Positions 25,756-33,906 of a stretch of DNA of 64,000 nt are shown one piece after another. This stretch comes from Streptomyces griseosporeus (GTDB lineage Bacteria > Actinomycetota > Actinomycetes > Streptomycetales > Streptomycetaceae), in assembly GCF_014656055.1 (NCBI RefSeq), contig NZ_BNBR01000004.1, positions 449,081-513,080 of the forward strand. The letters are read 5' to 3'. A program made the position numbers and the translations under genes. A model generated the notes under the pieces. It was given only the letters and a program-made list of their open reading frames with translations, did not search any database and was not told where the DNA came from. The first letter of the stretch is position 1. Each line of letters begins with the position of its first letter.

Positions 25756-27180
25756 GTGGATTACAGCGACCTGTTGGAAGTCGACCTCGGCACGCTCCAG
25801 TCGGCAGTAACAACCTGGAAACAGGTCGTGACCGACTTGGCGGCATTCGCTGACGAAGCCCGAGACGGGATGCAGGCCAAATCCGACCGAGCCCGGTGGG
25901 CTGGTGTGAATGCTGATGTGACGCGTGAGTTCGTAACGAAGACCGCGAAGGAGATCGCGGATCTGCACCAGGAAGCGAAAAGTATCTGGAGCGTTCTTGA
26001 CGACGCGCACAGCGAACTGGAGGCCCTTCAGCGCCGTGCCAAAGCTCTCACCCACGCGGCTGCCAAAGACGGGTTCGTCGTAACGGGTGGAGCAGACGGA
26101 ACTGTCAAGGTGATGGAAGCGCAATGCACGGTCGAGGGCAGCGGGCAGAAGACGAAAGATCTGCTCCACTGGTACGCCGACACCCTGGCGTCAGTCGTCA
26201 GCCACGCAGCGGAGGTAGACGCGGCCCTGACCAGAGCACTGCGAGCGAGCCATGGGGGTGACCCGTCCAACGCAGGCCATGCGACTTACACTTCGCTCGA
26301 CGAGGACATGTATCCGCGCGCGCAGAAGTTGGCCGGGCTCGGAGATGACGCGAATGAGGGGCAGCGTGCAGAGCTGCGCCGCTTGTGGCAGTCGCTCAGC
26401 CCTGAAGCCCGCGCTCGGCTGTGGGCCGAGCACAGAGATGACTTGCTTGCTGCCGGACTGCTCGATCCCCAGGCGAAGCGGGCCGCTGCTGACGATGGAT
26501 CCGGTGCGTTCGACGTAAAAGACCCAGGCGCCGAGGACTACTGGATCCAGGCGCAGGCGGTCGCCATGGCTAACTCGGGTGACTTCATCGGTTACACGGA
26601 TGCTGCTCGGCATATGGACCACTACCTCAACGGCACAGGAGAGACGCTCGATCTCGATGTTGACCGAATGCTCTCTGATGATCAGGCACTGCGACTGACT
26701 TCGCAGCAGTCCCTCCTCGACCACCAGGACGAGTGGCGTAGACAGGCGCTGGAAGCCTACGAAAGGTCCGGCGGGAAGCCTGTGGCCATACCGATCGAAA
26801 CCCCAGGACAGGGCTATACACATAGTGACCGAAATTGGTACCTGGCAATCGGCAGAGGTATGACCAATACGACGGGCATGCTCACCGTTGTGCCTGGTGC
26901 AGACGGTAAGCCCAAGGTCTCACTCGATTACCAGGTCAACGTCTGGGACCGGTACAACTGGGACCCGGGCAAGCAGACTCCGATCGGGGGGACCGAGGTG
27001 ACCGACGCTGACATGGCCCGGCTCCACACCACCGGTCTTGCCAAGGAATTCGACATGCGAGGCAGTGGTTCCGTGCAGCACTACGACCTGGGTTCGGGCT
27101 CGGGTGAGATTCCTGACCCGGTCGATCCGGGACGCGACGGCACCCGCACGGACATCGGGCGCAACGGAGATGCCAGGTGA
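25756..27180 (+). CDS. Large WXG-type protein, putative type VII secretion substrate
   Basis: 474 residues. The first ~100 residues form two long helices around RWAGVNADVT, which carries the W-x-G turn (WAG, about residue 49) of WXG100/ESX substrates. A middle helical part (SLSPEARARLWAEHRDDLLAAGLL) follows, and the last ~130 residues (WYLAIGRGMTNTTG ... VNVWDRYNWDPGK ... LHTTGLAKEFDMRGSG) look like a globular effector-type domain. No signal peptide. GTG start with GGGGGAC. Base composition is lower in GC than surrounding genes. No enzymatic motif is recognised; toxin or extracellular enzyme are both possible. Confidence 0.68.
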   Translation: MDYSDLLEVDLGTLQSAVTTWKQVVTDLAAFADEARDGMQAKSDRARWAGVNADVTREFVTKTAKEIADLHQEAKSIWSVLDDAHSELEALQRRAKALTHAAAKDGFVVTGGADGTVKVMEAQCTVEGSGQKTKDLLHWYADTLASVVSHAAEVDAALTRALRASHGGDPSNAGHATYTSLDEDMYPRAQKLAGLGDDANEGQRAELRRLWQSLSPEARARLWAEHRDDLLAAGLLDPQAKRAAADDGSGAFDVKDPGAEDYWIQAQAVAMANSGDFIGYTDAARHMDHYLNGTGETLDLDVDRMLSDDQALRLTSQQSLLDHQDEWRRQALEAYERSGGKPVAIPIETPGQGYTHSDRNWYLAIGRGMTNTTGMLTVVPGADGKPKVSLDYQVNVWDRYNWDPGKQTPIGGTEVTDADMARLHTTGLAKEFDMRGSGSVQHYDLGSGSGEIPDPVDPGRDGTRTDIGRNGDAR

Positions 27181-27689
27181 TGGTGAACCGCTCACGGGCC
27201 GTTATGGCCTTGTTGTCAGCTCTGTCCGCCCTCGCGCTCGCGGGATGCGGTGGCGGCACGGGCGGCGGTTCGCGGACGCAACAGGTCCCGTACTGGGCAG
27301 AGGGCGTCGGGTTCGCGCAGGTCGCTGAGGAGTTGGGGGTCCCCGTCCCTGCCGCGGCCACGGCCCGCAAGGGGGCCCGGCAGGTCGGGTTTCAGGACGA
27401 CGTGCTGCTGCTGGCGTTCGTGCTGCCGGACCGGGACGTGAACGGCTTCATCGCCGCGCTGGCGCCGCAGGATCCGCTCGTGCACCGCGAGCGGGCGGTC
27501 GCCGACCCCGCCGGTTTCCACCCCACCACGCCCTTCGGGCACCTCGGGCTGCCCGAGCCCGAGACGCTCGACGGGGTGCTCGCGGGGCCCGTCTGCGCGC
27601 CCTGCGCCGGGAAGCTGGACGAGCTGGAGGTCGTCGTCGCGCCGCTGGGGGGCGGGCGCAGCCGGGTCTATCTCCGCGGGGTCGACTGA
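27180..27689 (+). CDS. Lipoprotein, third gene of the WXG cassette
   Basis: 169 residues. Signal peptide with a clear lipobox ALALAGC (cysteine ~23), then a Gly linker and an external domain with a CAPC pair near the end (PVCAPCAGKLDELE). Its ATG overlaps the preceding stop (TGATG), so the two are translationally coupled. GC content returns to the Streptomyces norm. By position it could be a surface partner or immunity protein of the WXG protein; no known domain is recognised. Confidence 0.75.
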   Translation: MVNRSRAVMALLSALSALALAGCGGGTGGGSRTQQVPYWAEGVGFAQVAEELGVPVPAAATARKGARQVGFQDDVLLLAFVLPDRDVNGFIAALAPQDPLVHRERAVADPAGFHPTTPFGHLGLPEPETLDGVLAGPVCAPCAGKLDELEVVVAPLGGGRSRVYLRGVD

Positions 27690-27701
27690 TCGCGACAGCG
27701 G

Positions 27702-27740
27702 GAAGCCCCCGTGAGTCACGTCCTCACGGGGGCTTCTTTT
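27702..27740 (+). terminator. Intrinsic terminator of the WXG cassette
   Basis: 14-bp stem GAAGCCCCCGTGAG / CTCACGGGGGCTTC, 7-base loop, followed by TTTT: a strong rho-independent terminator 12 bases after the lipoprotein stop, and facing the convergent sodF. Confidence 0.93.
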
Positions 27741-27797
27741 ATCCGCCTGCCACGTGAAGGGTGAGAAGACGATCACGAGGCAGGAGTCGGTGGGAGG

Positions 27798-28445
27798 TCA
27801 GGGGGTGAGCAGGAGGGGGTTCGGGTGGGACTTCGCCGCCGCGTGGCGGCGGGCGACGTCCTGCCAGTTGACGACCTGCCACATCGCCTCGATGAAGTCG
27901 ACCTTCTGGTTGCGGTACTGCAGGTAGAAGGCGTGCTCCCAGGCGTCGAAGACCAGGATCGGGGTCGCGCCCTGGCCGACGTTGCCCTGGTGGTCGTAGA
28001 CCTGCTCGACGATCAGCCGGCCGCTCAGCGGCTCGTACGCGAGGACGCCCCAGCCCGAGCCCTGGGTGGTCGCCGCCGCCTTGGAGAGCTGGGACTTGAA
28101 GGCCGCGAAGGAGCCGAAGGACTCCTTGATCGCCTCCGCCAGATCGCCCACCCCGTCGGCCGCCAGCGGCTCCCCGCCGCCCTCCTTCGGGCCGGTCATG
28201 TTCTGCCAGTAGATCGAGTGCAGGATGTGCCCGGAGAGGTGGAAGGCCAGGTTCTTCTCCAGGCCGTTGAGCGACCCCCACCGCTCCGCCTCCCGCGCCT
28301 CCGCCAGTTGCTCCAGCGTGTCGTTGGCGCCCTTCACATAGGCCGCGTGGTGCTTGTCGTGGTGCAGCTCGATGATCTCGGGGCTGATCACGGGCGCGAG
28401 CGCGGAGTAGTCGTAGGGCAGGTCAGGCAGCGTGTAGACGGGCAT
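27798..28445 (-). CDS. sodF: Superoxide dismutase, Fe-Zn/Mn type
   Basis: 215 residues. Family features: YTLPDLPYDYSALAPVIS, ELHHDKHHAAYVKGAND (His ligands), NLAFHLSGHILHSIYWQNM, and the C-terminal DAWEHAFYLQYRNQKVDFIEAMWQVVNW with the last Asp and His ligands. It dismutates superoxide in the cytoplasm. Start ATG at 28445; GGGAG upstream. A perfect 27-base palindrome 18 bases before the start fits Nur control: in Streptomyces Nur with nickel represses sodF while the nickel enzyme SodN is made. Confidence 0.95.
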   Translation of the reverse strand: MPVYTLPDLPYDYSALAPVISPEIIELHHDKHHAAYVKGANDTLEQLAEAREAERWGSLNGLEKNLAFHLSGHILHSIYWQNMTGPKEGGGEPLAADGVGDLAEAIKESFGSFAAFKSQLSKAAATTQGSGWGVLAYEPLSGRLIVEQVYDHQGNVGQGATPILVFDAWEHAFYLQYRNQKVDFIEAMWQVVNWQDVARRHAAAKSHPNPLLLTP

Positions 28446-28462
28446 GGGGAGATCCCTCCGGC

Positions 28463-28489
28463 TGTTATTGCGAGTCATTCGCAATAACA
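28463..28489. promoter_or_regulatory. Nur-type operator palindrome upstream of sodF
   Basis: TGTTATTGCGA-N5-TCGCAATAACA is a perfect 11-bp inverted repeat. Its core TTGCGA-N5-TCGCAA resembles the Nur box (TTGCAA-N5-TTGCAA) described for sodF in S. coelicolor. It sits where it would overlap the start of sodF transcription. Confidence 0.78.
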
Positions 28490-28502
28490 AGCTAGCAGCA
28501 AA

Positions 28503-28531
28503 AAGCCCCTGTGTGGATCACACAGGGGCTT
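28503..28531 (-). terminator. Terminator of the amino acid permease gene
   Basis: 12-bp perfect stem AAGCCCCTGTGT / ACACAGGGGCTT, loop of five, followed on the minus strand by TTTTT, 16 bases after the permease stop. It separates the permease from the sodF operator. Confidence 0.92.
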
Positions 28532-28547
28532 CTCGGAGAGGGAGGCG

Positions 28548-29936
28548 TCAGCGGCGGGCCCTCTGCCACGCGTAGCCGACCGCCGCCAGCGCCAGCGTCA
28601 TCCCGCCGGTCGAGTACAGCTGCACCCGCGTGTCCGGCTCCCGCGCCATCAGTACGAACACCGCCGCCATCCCGGCCAGCGCCACCCACGTCAGCCACGG
28701 GTACGCCCACATCCGCACGACCAGCTTCCCGGGCGCCTCCCGCTCCAGCTGCCGCCGCAGCCGCAGCTGCGCCACCGCGATGAAGATCCAGACGACGAGG
28801 ATCACCGCGCCGATCATGTTCAGCAGCCAGGAGAAGACGTCGTTCGGCCGCCAGTAGCTCAGCAGCACACAGACGAAGCCGACGACGCACGACACCAGCA
28901 CCGCCACCCGCGGCACCCCACCGGACACCTTCGCCAGCACCTTCGGCCCCTGCCCGCGCGCCACCAGCGAGTAGGCGATCCGCGAGGAGCCGTAGATGTT
29001 GGCGTTCATCGCGCTCAGCAGCGCCACCAGCACGACCACGTTCATCAGCTGACCGGCGCCCGGGATCCCCAGCTCGTCCAGGGCGGCGACGTACGGGCCC
29101 TTCTCCACCACGGCCTTGGAGTCCCACGGCACGAGCGTGACGATGACCGCCATCGAGCCGATGTAGAACAGCGCGATCCGCCACATCGCGGTGCGCACCG
29201 CCCGCGCCACGCCCTGCACCGGGTTCTCCGACTCGGCCGCCGCGATGGTGACCGTCTCCAGACCGCCGTACGCGAAGACCGAGGCGAGCAGGCCGACGAC
29301 CAGGCCCTCACCGCCGTTCGGCAGGAAGTCCGTCAGGTTCGACGTGCCGGGGGAGTCCGAGCCGGGCAGCACGCCCGCGATGGCCAGCACGCCCAGCACC
29401 AGGAACAGCGAGATCGCGCCGACCTTCAGTGCCGCGAACCAGAACTCGAACTCGCCGAAGTTCTTCACCGCCGCCAGGTTCGCCCCGCAGAAGACGACCA
29501 TGAACAGCGCCACCCACGCCCACTCCGGCGTGCCCGGCAGCCACCCGGTGACGATCTTCGCGGCGCCGATGCCCTCCAGGCCGACCGCCGTGCACAGCAG
29601 CACCCAGAACGACCAGCCGGCGGTGAACCCCGCCCACGGCCCGATCGCCCGCTCGGCGTGCGCCGAGAAGGACCCCGACGACGGATACGCCGCCGACATC
29701 TCGCCCAGCATCCGCATCACGAGCATCACCAGGATGCCGGAGAGGGTGTAGGCGACGACGATCGACGGGCCGGCGGCGGCGATGCCCGCGCCGGATCCGA
29801 CGAACAGGCCGGCGCCGATCACCCCGCCGAGGGCGATCATCGACAGGTGGCGCTGCTTGAGGCCGTGCGAGAGGGCGGCGCCCTCCGGCGCCTGCGGCTC
29901 CCGCGTCGGCGTGTCCGAGGTCGTGCTGCTGTGCAT
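28548..29936 (-). CDS. Amino acid permease (APC superfamily, AAT/GABA-permease type)
   Basis: 462 residues, twelve membrane spans. The signature LKQRHLSMIALGGVIGAGLFVGSG in span 1 and RMLGEMSAAYPSSGSFSAHAE after span 2 are typical of bacterial amino acid:H+ symporters. The hydrophilic N-terminus (~27 residues) is cytoplasmic. Imports an amino acid that cannot be assigned. A homologue of the same type sits at 40268-41722. Monocistronic, with its own terminator. Confidence 0.93.
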   Translation of the reverse strand: MHSSTTSDTPTREPQAPEGAALSHGLKQRHLSMIALGGVIGAGLFVGSGAGIAAAGPSIVVAYTLSGILVMLVMRMLGEMSAAYPSSGSFSAHAERAIGPWAGFTAGWSFWVLLCTAVGLEGIGAAKIVTGWLPGTPEWAWVALFMVVFCGANLAAVKNFGEFEFWFAALKVGAISLFLVLGVLAIAGVLPGSDSPGTSNLTDFLPNGGEGLVVGLLASVFAYGGLETVTIAAAESENPVQGVARAVRTAMWRIALFYIGSMAVIVTLVPWDSKAVVEKGPYVAALDELGIPGAGQLMNVVVLVALLSAMNANIYGSSRIAYSLVARGQGPKVLAKVSGGVPRVAVLVSCVVGFVCVLLSYWRPNDVFSWLLNMIGAVILVVWIFIAVAQLRLRRQLEREAPGKLVVRMWAYPWLTWVALAGMAAVFVLMAREPDTRVQLYSTGGMTLALAAVGYAWQRARR

Positions 29937-30074
29937 GGGGGTGGTTCTCCCGTGGGCAAGAGACGGGCAAAAACCCCGCCAGTCTGGGCGGCCCGTCCGC
30001 TCACCCGGACAGACCGCCCAGTATCCGGACGCCCCCCTTGCGGAGAGTGATCTTCCGGTTACCTCGCCTCCCTG

Positions 30075-30965
30075 TTACGCCGCCACGGGCGTGTAGTGCG
30101 AGGCGTCGCCCTCCACCGACCAGCTCTCCTTGCCCTCGATGCCCACCGGCACGTCACCGGCGACGGTCACCCGGTGCAGCCGGCGCGGCTGTCCGTCGTA
30201 GTTGTCGACGGCGTAGTGCTGGGTGATCCGGTTGTCGAACAGGACCAGCTCACCCTCCGCCCACCGGTGCCGCAGCACGTTCTCCGGGCGCGTGACGTAC
30301 CCCTGGAGCAGGTCCAGCACCTTGCGGGACTCCCCGGCCGACAGGCCCACGATCCGCTGCGCGAACCCGCCGATGAACAGCCCCCTCTCCCCGGTCAGCG
30401 GGTGCACCCGCACCACGGGGTGGACCGTGCGGTACTTGATGGACGTGAACTGCGCGCGCTGCGCGGCCTTCTCCTCGTCGATCTCCTCCTCCGGTACGGC
30501 GTAGTCGTAGTCGTTGGTGTGCTCCGCCCACAGCCCGTCGGCGAACCGGCGCAGCGGCTCGGGCAGGTCGCGGTAGGCGGCGGCCGCGCTGGCGATCAGC
30601 GTCTCGCCGCCGTACGGCGGGATCGTCAGCGAGCGCAGGCTGGTGGCCTGCGGCGGGTTGAGGACGAAGGTGACGTCGGTGTGCCAGTGGTTGGCCCGGC
30701 CCCGCTCGCTGTCCACGGGCAGCACGTTCGGGGCGTCGTCGACGGCACCGACCGTCGGGTGCGCGGTGGTCAGGTCGCCGAAGTGGCGGACGAACGCCTG
30801 CTGGCCCGCGTCGTCCAGGCCGCGCGCGTCGAAGACCAGCGCCTTGTGGACGTTGAGCGCCTCCCGGACGGCCGTGACCTCCTCCGGGGCGAGCGGCCGG
30901 GTGATGTCGACGCCGGACACGCGGGCGCCGATGCGTGCGGTGACCTTGGTGATCTCCAGGGACAT
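30075..30965 (-). CDS. TauD/TfdA-family 2-oxoglutarate dioxygenase
   Basis: 296 residues. The Fe(II) facial triad is H95 and D97 in NHWHTDVTF plus the C-terminal His in RRLHRVTVAGD; LHRV also precedes the Arg that holds 2-oxoglutarate. The family releases sulfite from taurine or other sulfonates, or cleaves alkyl sulfates. ATG start with GAGGAGAGGAC upstream. It is the last gene of a run with LLM monooxygenase and an ABC importer, so a role in organosulfur scavenging is likely, though the exact substrate is unknown. Confidence 0.9.
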   Translation of the reverse strand: MSLEITKVTARIGARVSGVDITRPLAPEEVTAVREALNVHKALVFDARGLDDAGQQAFVRHFGDLTTAHPTVGAVDDAPNVLPVDSERGRANHWHTDVTFVLNPPQATSLRSLTIPPYGGETLIASAAAAYRDLPEPLRRFADGLWAEHTNDYDYAVPEEEIDEEKAAQRAQFTSIKYRTVHPVVRVHPLTGERGLFIGGFAQRIVGLSAGESRKVLDLLQGYVTRPENVLRHRWAEGELVLFDNRITQHYAVDNYDGQPRRLHRVTVAGDVPVGIEGKESWSVEGDASHYTPVAA

Positions 30966-30996
30966 GGGACGGGTCCTCTCCTCGGGCGGGGGCTGC

Positions 30997-32343
30997 TCAG
31001 ACAAGGGCTGCGGTGTACTGGTTGACGGGGCGCGGCAGGCCGTAGCGCTCGCGCAGGGTCCGCCGGGGGCCGTACTCGGTGCGGAACAGGCCGCGGGCGC
31101 GCAGGATCGGCACGACATGGTCGACGAAGGCGTCCAGGCCGGAGGGCAGCACCGCGGGCATGATGTTGAAGCCGTCCGCGGCGCCCCGGGTGAACCAGGT
31201 CTCGATGGTGTCGGCGACCTGCTCGGGCGTGCCGGCCAGGGTGAAGTGCCCGCGCCCGCCGCCGAGCCGCCCGATCAGCTGCCGCACGGTCAGCCGCTCG
31301 CGCCGGGCCAGTCCCACGACGAGCGTGTAGCGGCTCTTGGCGCCCTCGACGGCGTCCTCCGTCGGCAGGCCGGCGGGCAGCGGCGCGTCCAGCTCCAGCG
31401 TGCCCGGCGCGAGCTGGAGCAGGCTCTCCAGACGCTCCACGGCGTGCCGGTGCACGATGTGCTCCTCCAGCACCCGCTCCGCCTCCCGCGCCTCCGCCTC
31501 GGTGGAGCCGAGCACCGGCACGATGCCCGGCAGCACCTTCACGTGGTCGGGATCGCGGCCGGCCGCGGCGGTACGGGACTTCAGGTCGGCGTAGAACGCC
31601 TGCGCGTCGGCGAGGGTCTGCTGCGCCGTGAAGACCGCCTCCGCGTACCGGGCGGCGAACGCCTTGCCGTCCTCACTGGAGCCCGCCTGCACCAGCAGCG
31701 GGTGCCCCTGCGGACCGCGCGGCACGTTGAGCGCGCCCTCGACACCGAAGTACGTCCCGCGGTGCCGGGGCGGATGGATGCGGCGCTCGTCGCCCCAGAC
31801 GCCGGCCTCCTTGTCGGCGACGACCGCGTCGTCCTCCCAGCTGTCCCACAGCTTGCGGGACACCTCGACGAACTCGGCGGCACGGGCGTACCGCTCGGCG
31901 TGCGCGGGCTCCTCGTCCAGGCCGAAGTTGCGGGCGGCCTCCCTCCCCGCGGTGGTGACGATGTTCCAGCCCGCCCGGCCCCCGCTGACGATGTCCAGCG
32001 AGGCGAACCTGCGGGCCAGGTTGTAGGGGGAGTTGTAGGAGGTGGACGCGGTGGCGATGAGGCCGATGTGCTCGGTGGCCGTCGCCAGCGCGGTCAGCAG
32101 GGTGAGCGGCTCCAGCGCGCCCGAGGGGCGCTGGCCCACGCTGTTCCACAGCTGGGGGCCGTCGGCGAGGAACAGCGAGTCGAAGGTGCCGCGCTCGGCG
32201 ATCCGGGCCAGCCGGACGTGGTGCCCGAGGTCCACATGGGCGTACGGGTCGCTCTCCGGAAGCCGCCACGACGCCTCGTGGTGCCCGGTGTTCATCAGGA
32301 AGGCGTTCAGGTGCAGCTGCCGGGGATGTTCTCTGCTGGTCAC
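30997..32343 (-). CDS. LLM-class flavin monooxygenase (NtaA/SnaA/DszA type)
   Basis: 448 residues. The start QLHLNAFLMNTGHHEASWR, GTFDSLFLADG, SGGRAGWNIVTT and LLVQAGSSEDGKAFAARYAEAVF are signatures of the FMNH2-dependent NtaA/SnaA/DszA/SoxA group, which oxidises nitrilotriacetate, dibenzothiophene and related compounds. A separate flavin reductase is needed but none is adjacent. GTG start overlaps the ATPase stop by four bases (GTGA). Within this operon it most likely oxidises an organosulfur compound to release sulfite. Confidence 0.92.
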   Translation of the reverse strand: MTSREHPRQLHLNAFLMNTGHHEASWRLPESDPYAHVDLGHHVRLARIAERGTFDSLFLADGPQLWNSVGQRPSGALEPLTLLTALATATEHIGLIATASTSYNSPYNLARRFASLDIVSGGRAGWNIVTTAGREAARNFGLDEEPAHAERYARAAEFVEVSRKLWDSWEDDAVVADKEAGVWGDERRIHPPRHRGTYFGVEGALNVPRGPQGHPLLVQAGSSEDGKAFAARYAEAVFTAQQTLADAQAFYADLKSRTAAAGRDPDHVKVLPGIVPVLGSTEAEAREAERVLEEHIVHRHAVERLESLLQLAPGTLELDAPLPAGLPTEDAVEGAKSRYTLVVGLARRERLTVRQLIGRLGGGRGHFTLAGTPEQVADTIETWFTRGAADGFNIMPAVLPSGLDAFVDHVVPILRARGLFRTEYGPRRTLRERYGLPRPVNQYTAALV

Positions 32344-33074
32344 TGGTGGTCCTCCGTCACGCCGAGCGCGGCGAGCAGCCGCTCCCGGTACTCCCCGAGC
32401 AGCGGGTCGCTGTACGAGCGCGGGTGCGGGCGGTCGATGGTCAGGTCGAGGCCGATGCGGCCCCCTTCGAGGACGAGCACGCGGTCGGCGAGCACGATCG
32501 CCTCGTTCACGTCGTGGGTGACGAGCAGCACCGACGGCCGGTGGCGCTCCCACAGCTCCCTCAGCAGGCCGTGCATCCGGATCCGGGTGAGCGCGTCCAG
32601 CGCCCCGAACGGCTCGTCGGCCAGCAGCAGTTCGGGTTCGCGGACCAGGGAGCGGGCGAGCGCCGCCCGCTGCGCCTCGCCGCCGGACAGCTCGCCGGGC
32701 CAGGACCGCTCCCGGCCCGCGAGGCCGACCTCGGCGAGCGCCTCACGGCCCTTGGCGGCGGCCTCCTTGCCGTCGGTGCCGAGCAGGACGTTGTCGAGGA
32801 CGCGCCGCCAGGGCAGCAGCCGCGAGTCCTGGAACACCACCGACACCCGCTCGGGGGCGACGAGTTCACCACTGCCGGTCACCTCGTGGTCGAGGCCGGC
32901 GACCGCCCGCAGCAGCGTGCTCTTGCCGGAGCCGCTGTGCCCGAGCAGGGCGGTGAACTGCCCGGCGGGGATCTCCAGGTCGATGCCGTCGAGGACGGTC
33001 CGCCCGTCGAAGGAGCGGGTCAGCCCCCGCAACGAGACGGCCGGGCGGGTCAGTTGCTCAGTGTGCGGCGCCAC
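32340..33074 (-). CDS. ABC transporter ATP-binding protein (sulfonate/nitrate type)
   Basis: 244 residues. Walker A GHSGSGKST, Q-loop VVFQDSRLLPW, signature LSGGEAQRAALARSLV, Walker B ELLLADEPFGALD, H-loop LLVTHDVNEA. The FQDSRLLPWRRVLDNV stretch is characteristic of SsuB/TauB/NrtD-type ATPases. The GTG start at 33074 has GGAGGG upstream and lies inside the end of the permease gene (25-base overlap), so translation is coupled. Confidence 0.95.
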   Translation of the reverse strand: MAPHTEQLTRPAVSLRGLTRSFDGRTVLDGIDLEIPAGQFTALLGHSGSGKSTLLRAVAGLDHEVTGSGELVAPERVSVVFQDSRLLPWRRVLDNVLLGTDGKEAAAKGREALAEVGLAGRERSWPGELSGGEAQRAALARSLVREPELLLADEPFGALDALTRIRMHGLLRELWERHRPSVLLVTHDVNEAIVLADRVLVLEGGRIGLDLTIDRPHPRSYSDPLLGEYRERLLAALGVTEDHQ

Positions 33075-33901
33075 GACAGCACCCTCCGTTCGACGATCCG
33101 GACCGCGCTGTCGGAGACCAGGCCGAAGACCCCGTAGACGAGCAGGCCGACGAGGATGACGTCCGACTGGCCGTAGTTCTGCGCCTGGAACATCAGATAG
33201 CCGAGCCCGCTGGTCGCGTTGATCTGCTCCAGGACGACCAGGCCCAGCCAGGAGCCGGTCACCCCGAGCCGCAGCCCGACGAAGAAGCCGGGCAGCGCGC
33301 CGGGGATCACGATCTGCCGGACGAAGGCCAGCCGGGACAGGCCCTGCACCTCGGCGAGTTCGACGAAGCGGTGGTCGATGCCGGACAGCGCGGCGTGCGT
33401 GTTGAGGTAGATGGGGATGTAGACGACGATCGCGATGATGGCGATCTTGAAGGTCTCCCCGATGCCCAGCCACAGGATGAACAGCGGGATCAGGCCGAGC
33501 GTCGGGATCGCCCGGTTGAGCTGCACAGAGCCGTCGATCAGCGCCTCCCCGACCCGGCTGAGGCCGGACACCAGGGCGAGGACGACACCGGCGGTCAGCC
33601 CGATGGCGAAACCGGCTCCGGCGCGCTGGAGCGAGGTGAGGATGTCGGTGGTGAGGGTGCCGTCCGTCCACAGGTGGACGCCGGTCCTCAGCACCGTCCA
33701 GGGCGCCGGGACCGCTCCCGGGTCCAGCCGTCCGGCGGCGGAGGCGGCGGCCCACACCGCGAGCAGCAGGGCCGGGCCGACCAGCCGGGAGGCGGGCAGC
33801 CGCCTGCCGGGGGCGAGGGAGCGGCGGCGCCTGCGGGCGGCCGGCGCCGTGACCGGGGCGAGGACGGGTGCGGTGGCGGCGGTGGTCGTGGTGGTCGTCA
33901 T
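33050..33901 (-). CDS. ABC transporter permease (sulfonate/taurine type)
   Basis: 283 residues. A Thr/Ala- and Arg-rich cytoplasmic N-terminus (~45 residues) is followed by six predicted membrane spans and the EAA loop region (FVELAEVQGLSRLAFVRQIVIPGALP, about 180-205) that docks on the ATPase. Fits the SsuC/TauC family (BPD_transp_1). ATG start, five bases after the binding-protein stop region. Works with the ATPase and lipoprotein on either side. Confidence 0.94.
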   Translation of the reverse strand: MTTTTTTAATAPVLAPVTAPAARRRRRSLAPGRRLPASRLVGPALLLAVWAAASAAGRLDPGAVPAPWTVLRTGVHLWTDGTLTTDILTSLQRAGAGFAIGLTAGVVLALVSGLSRVGEALIDGSVQLNRAIPTLGLIPLFILWLGIGETFKIAIIAIVVYIPIYLNTHAALSGIDHRFVELAEVQGLSRLAFVRQIVIPGALPGFFVGLRLGVTGSWLGLVVLEQINATSGLGYLMFQAQNYGQSDVILVGLLVYGVFGLVSDSAVRIVERRVLSWRRTLSN

Positions 33902-33906
33902 GGCCG

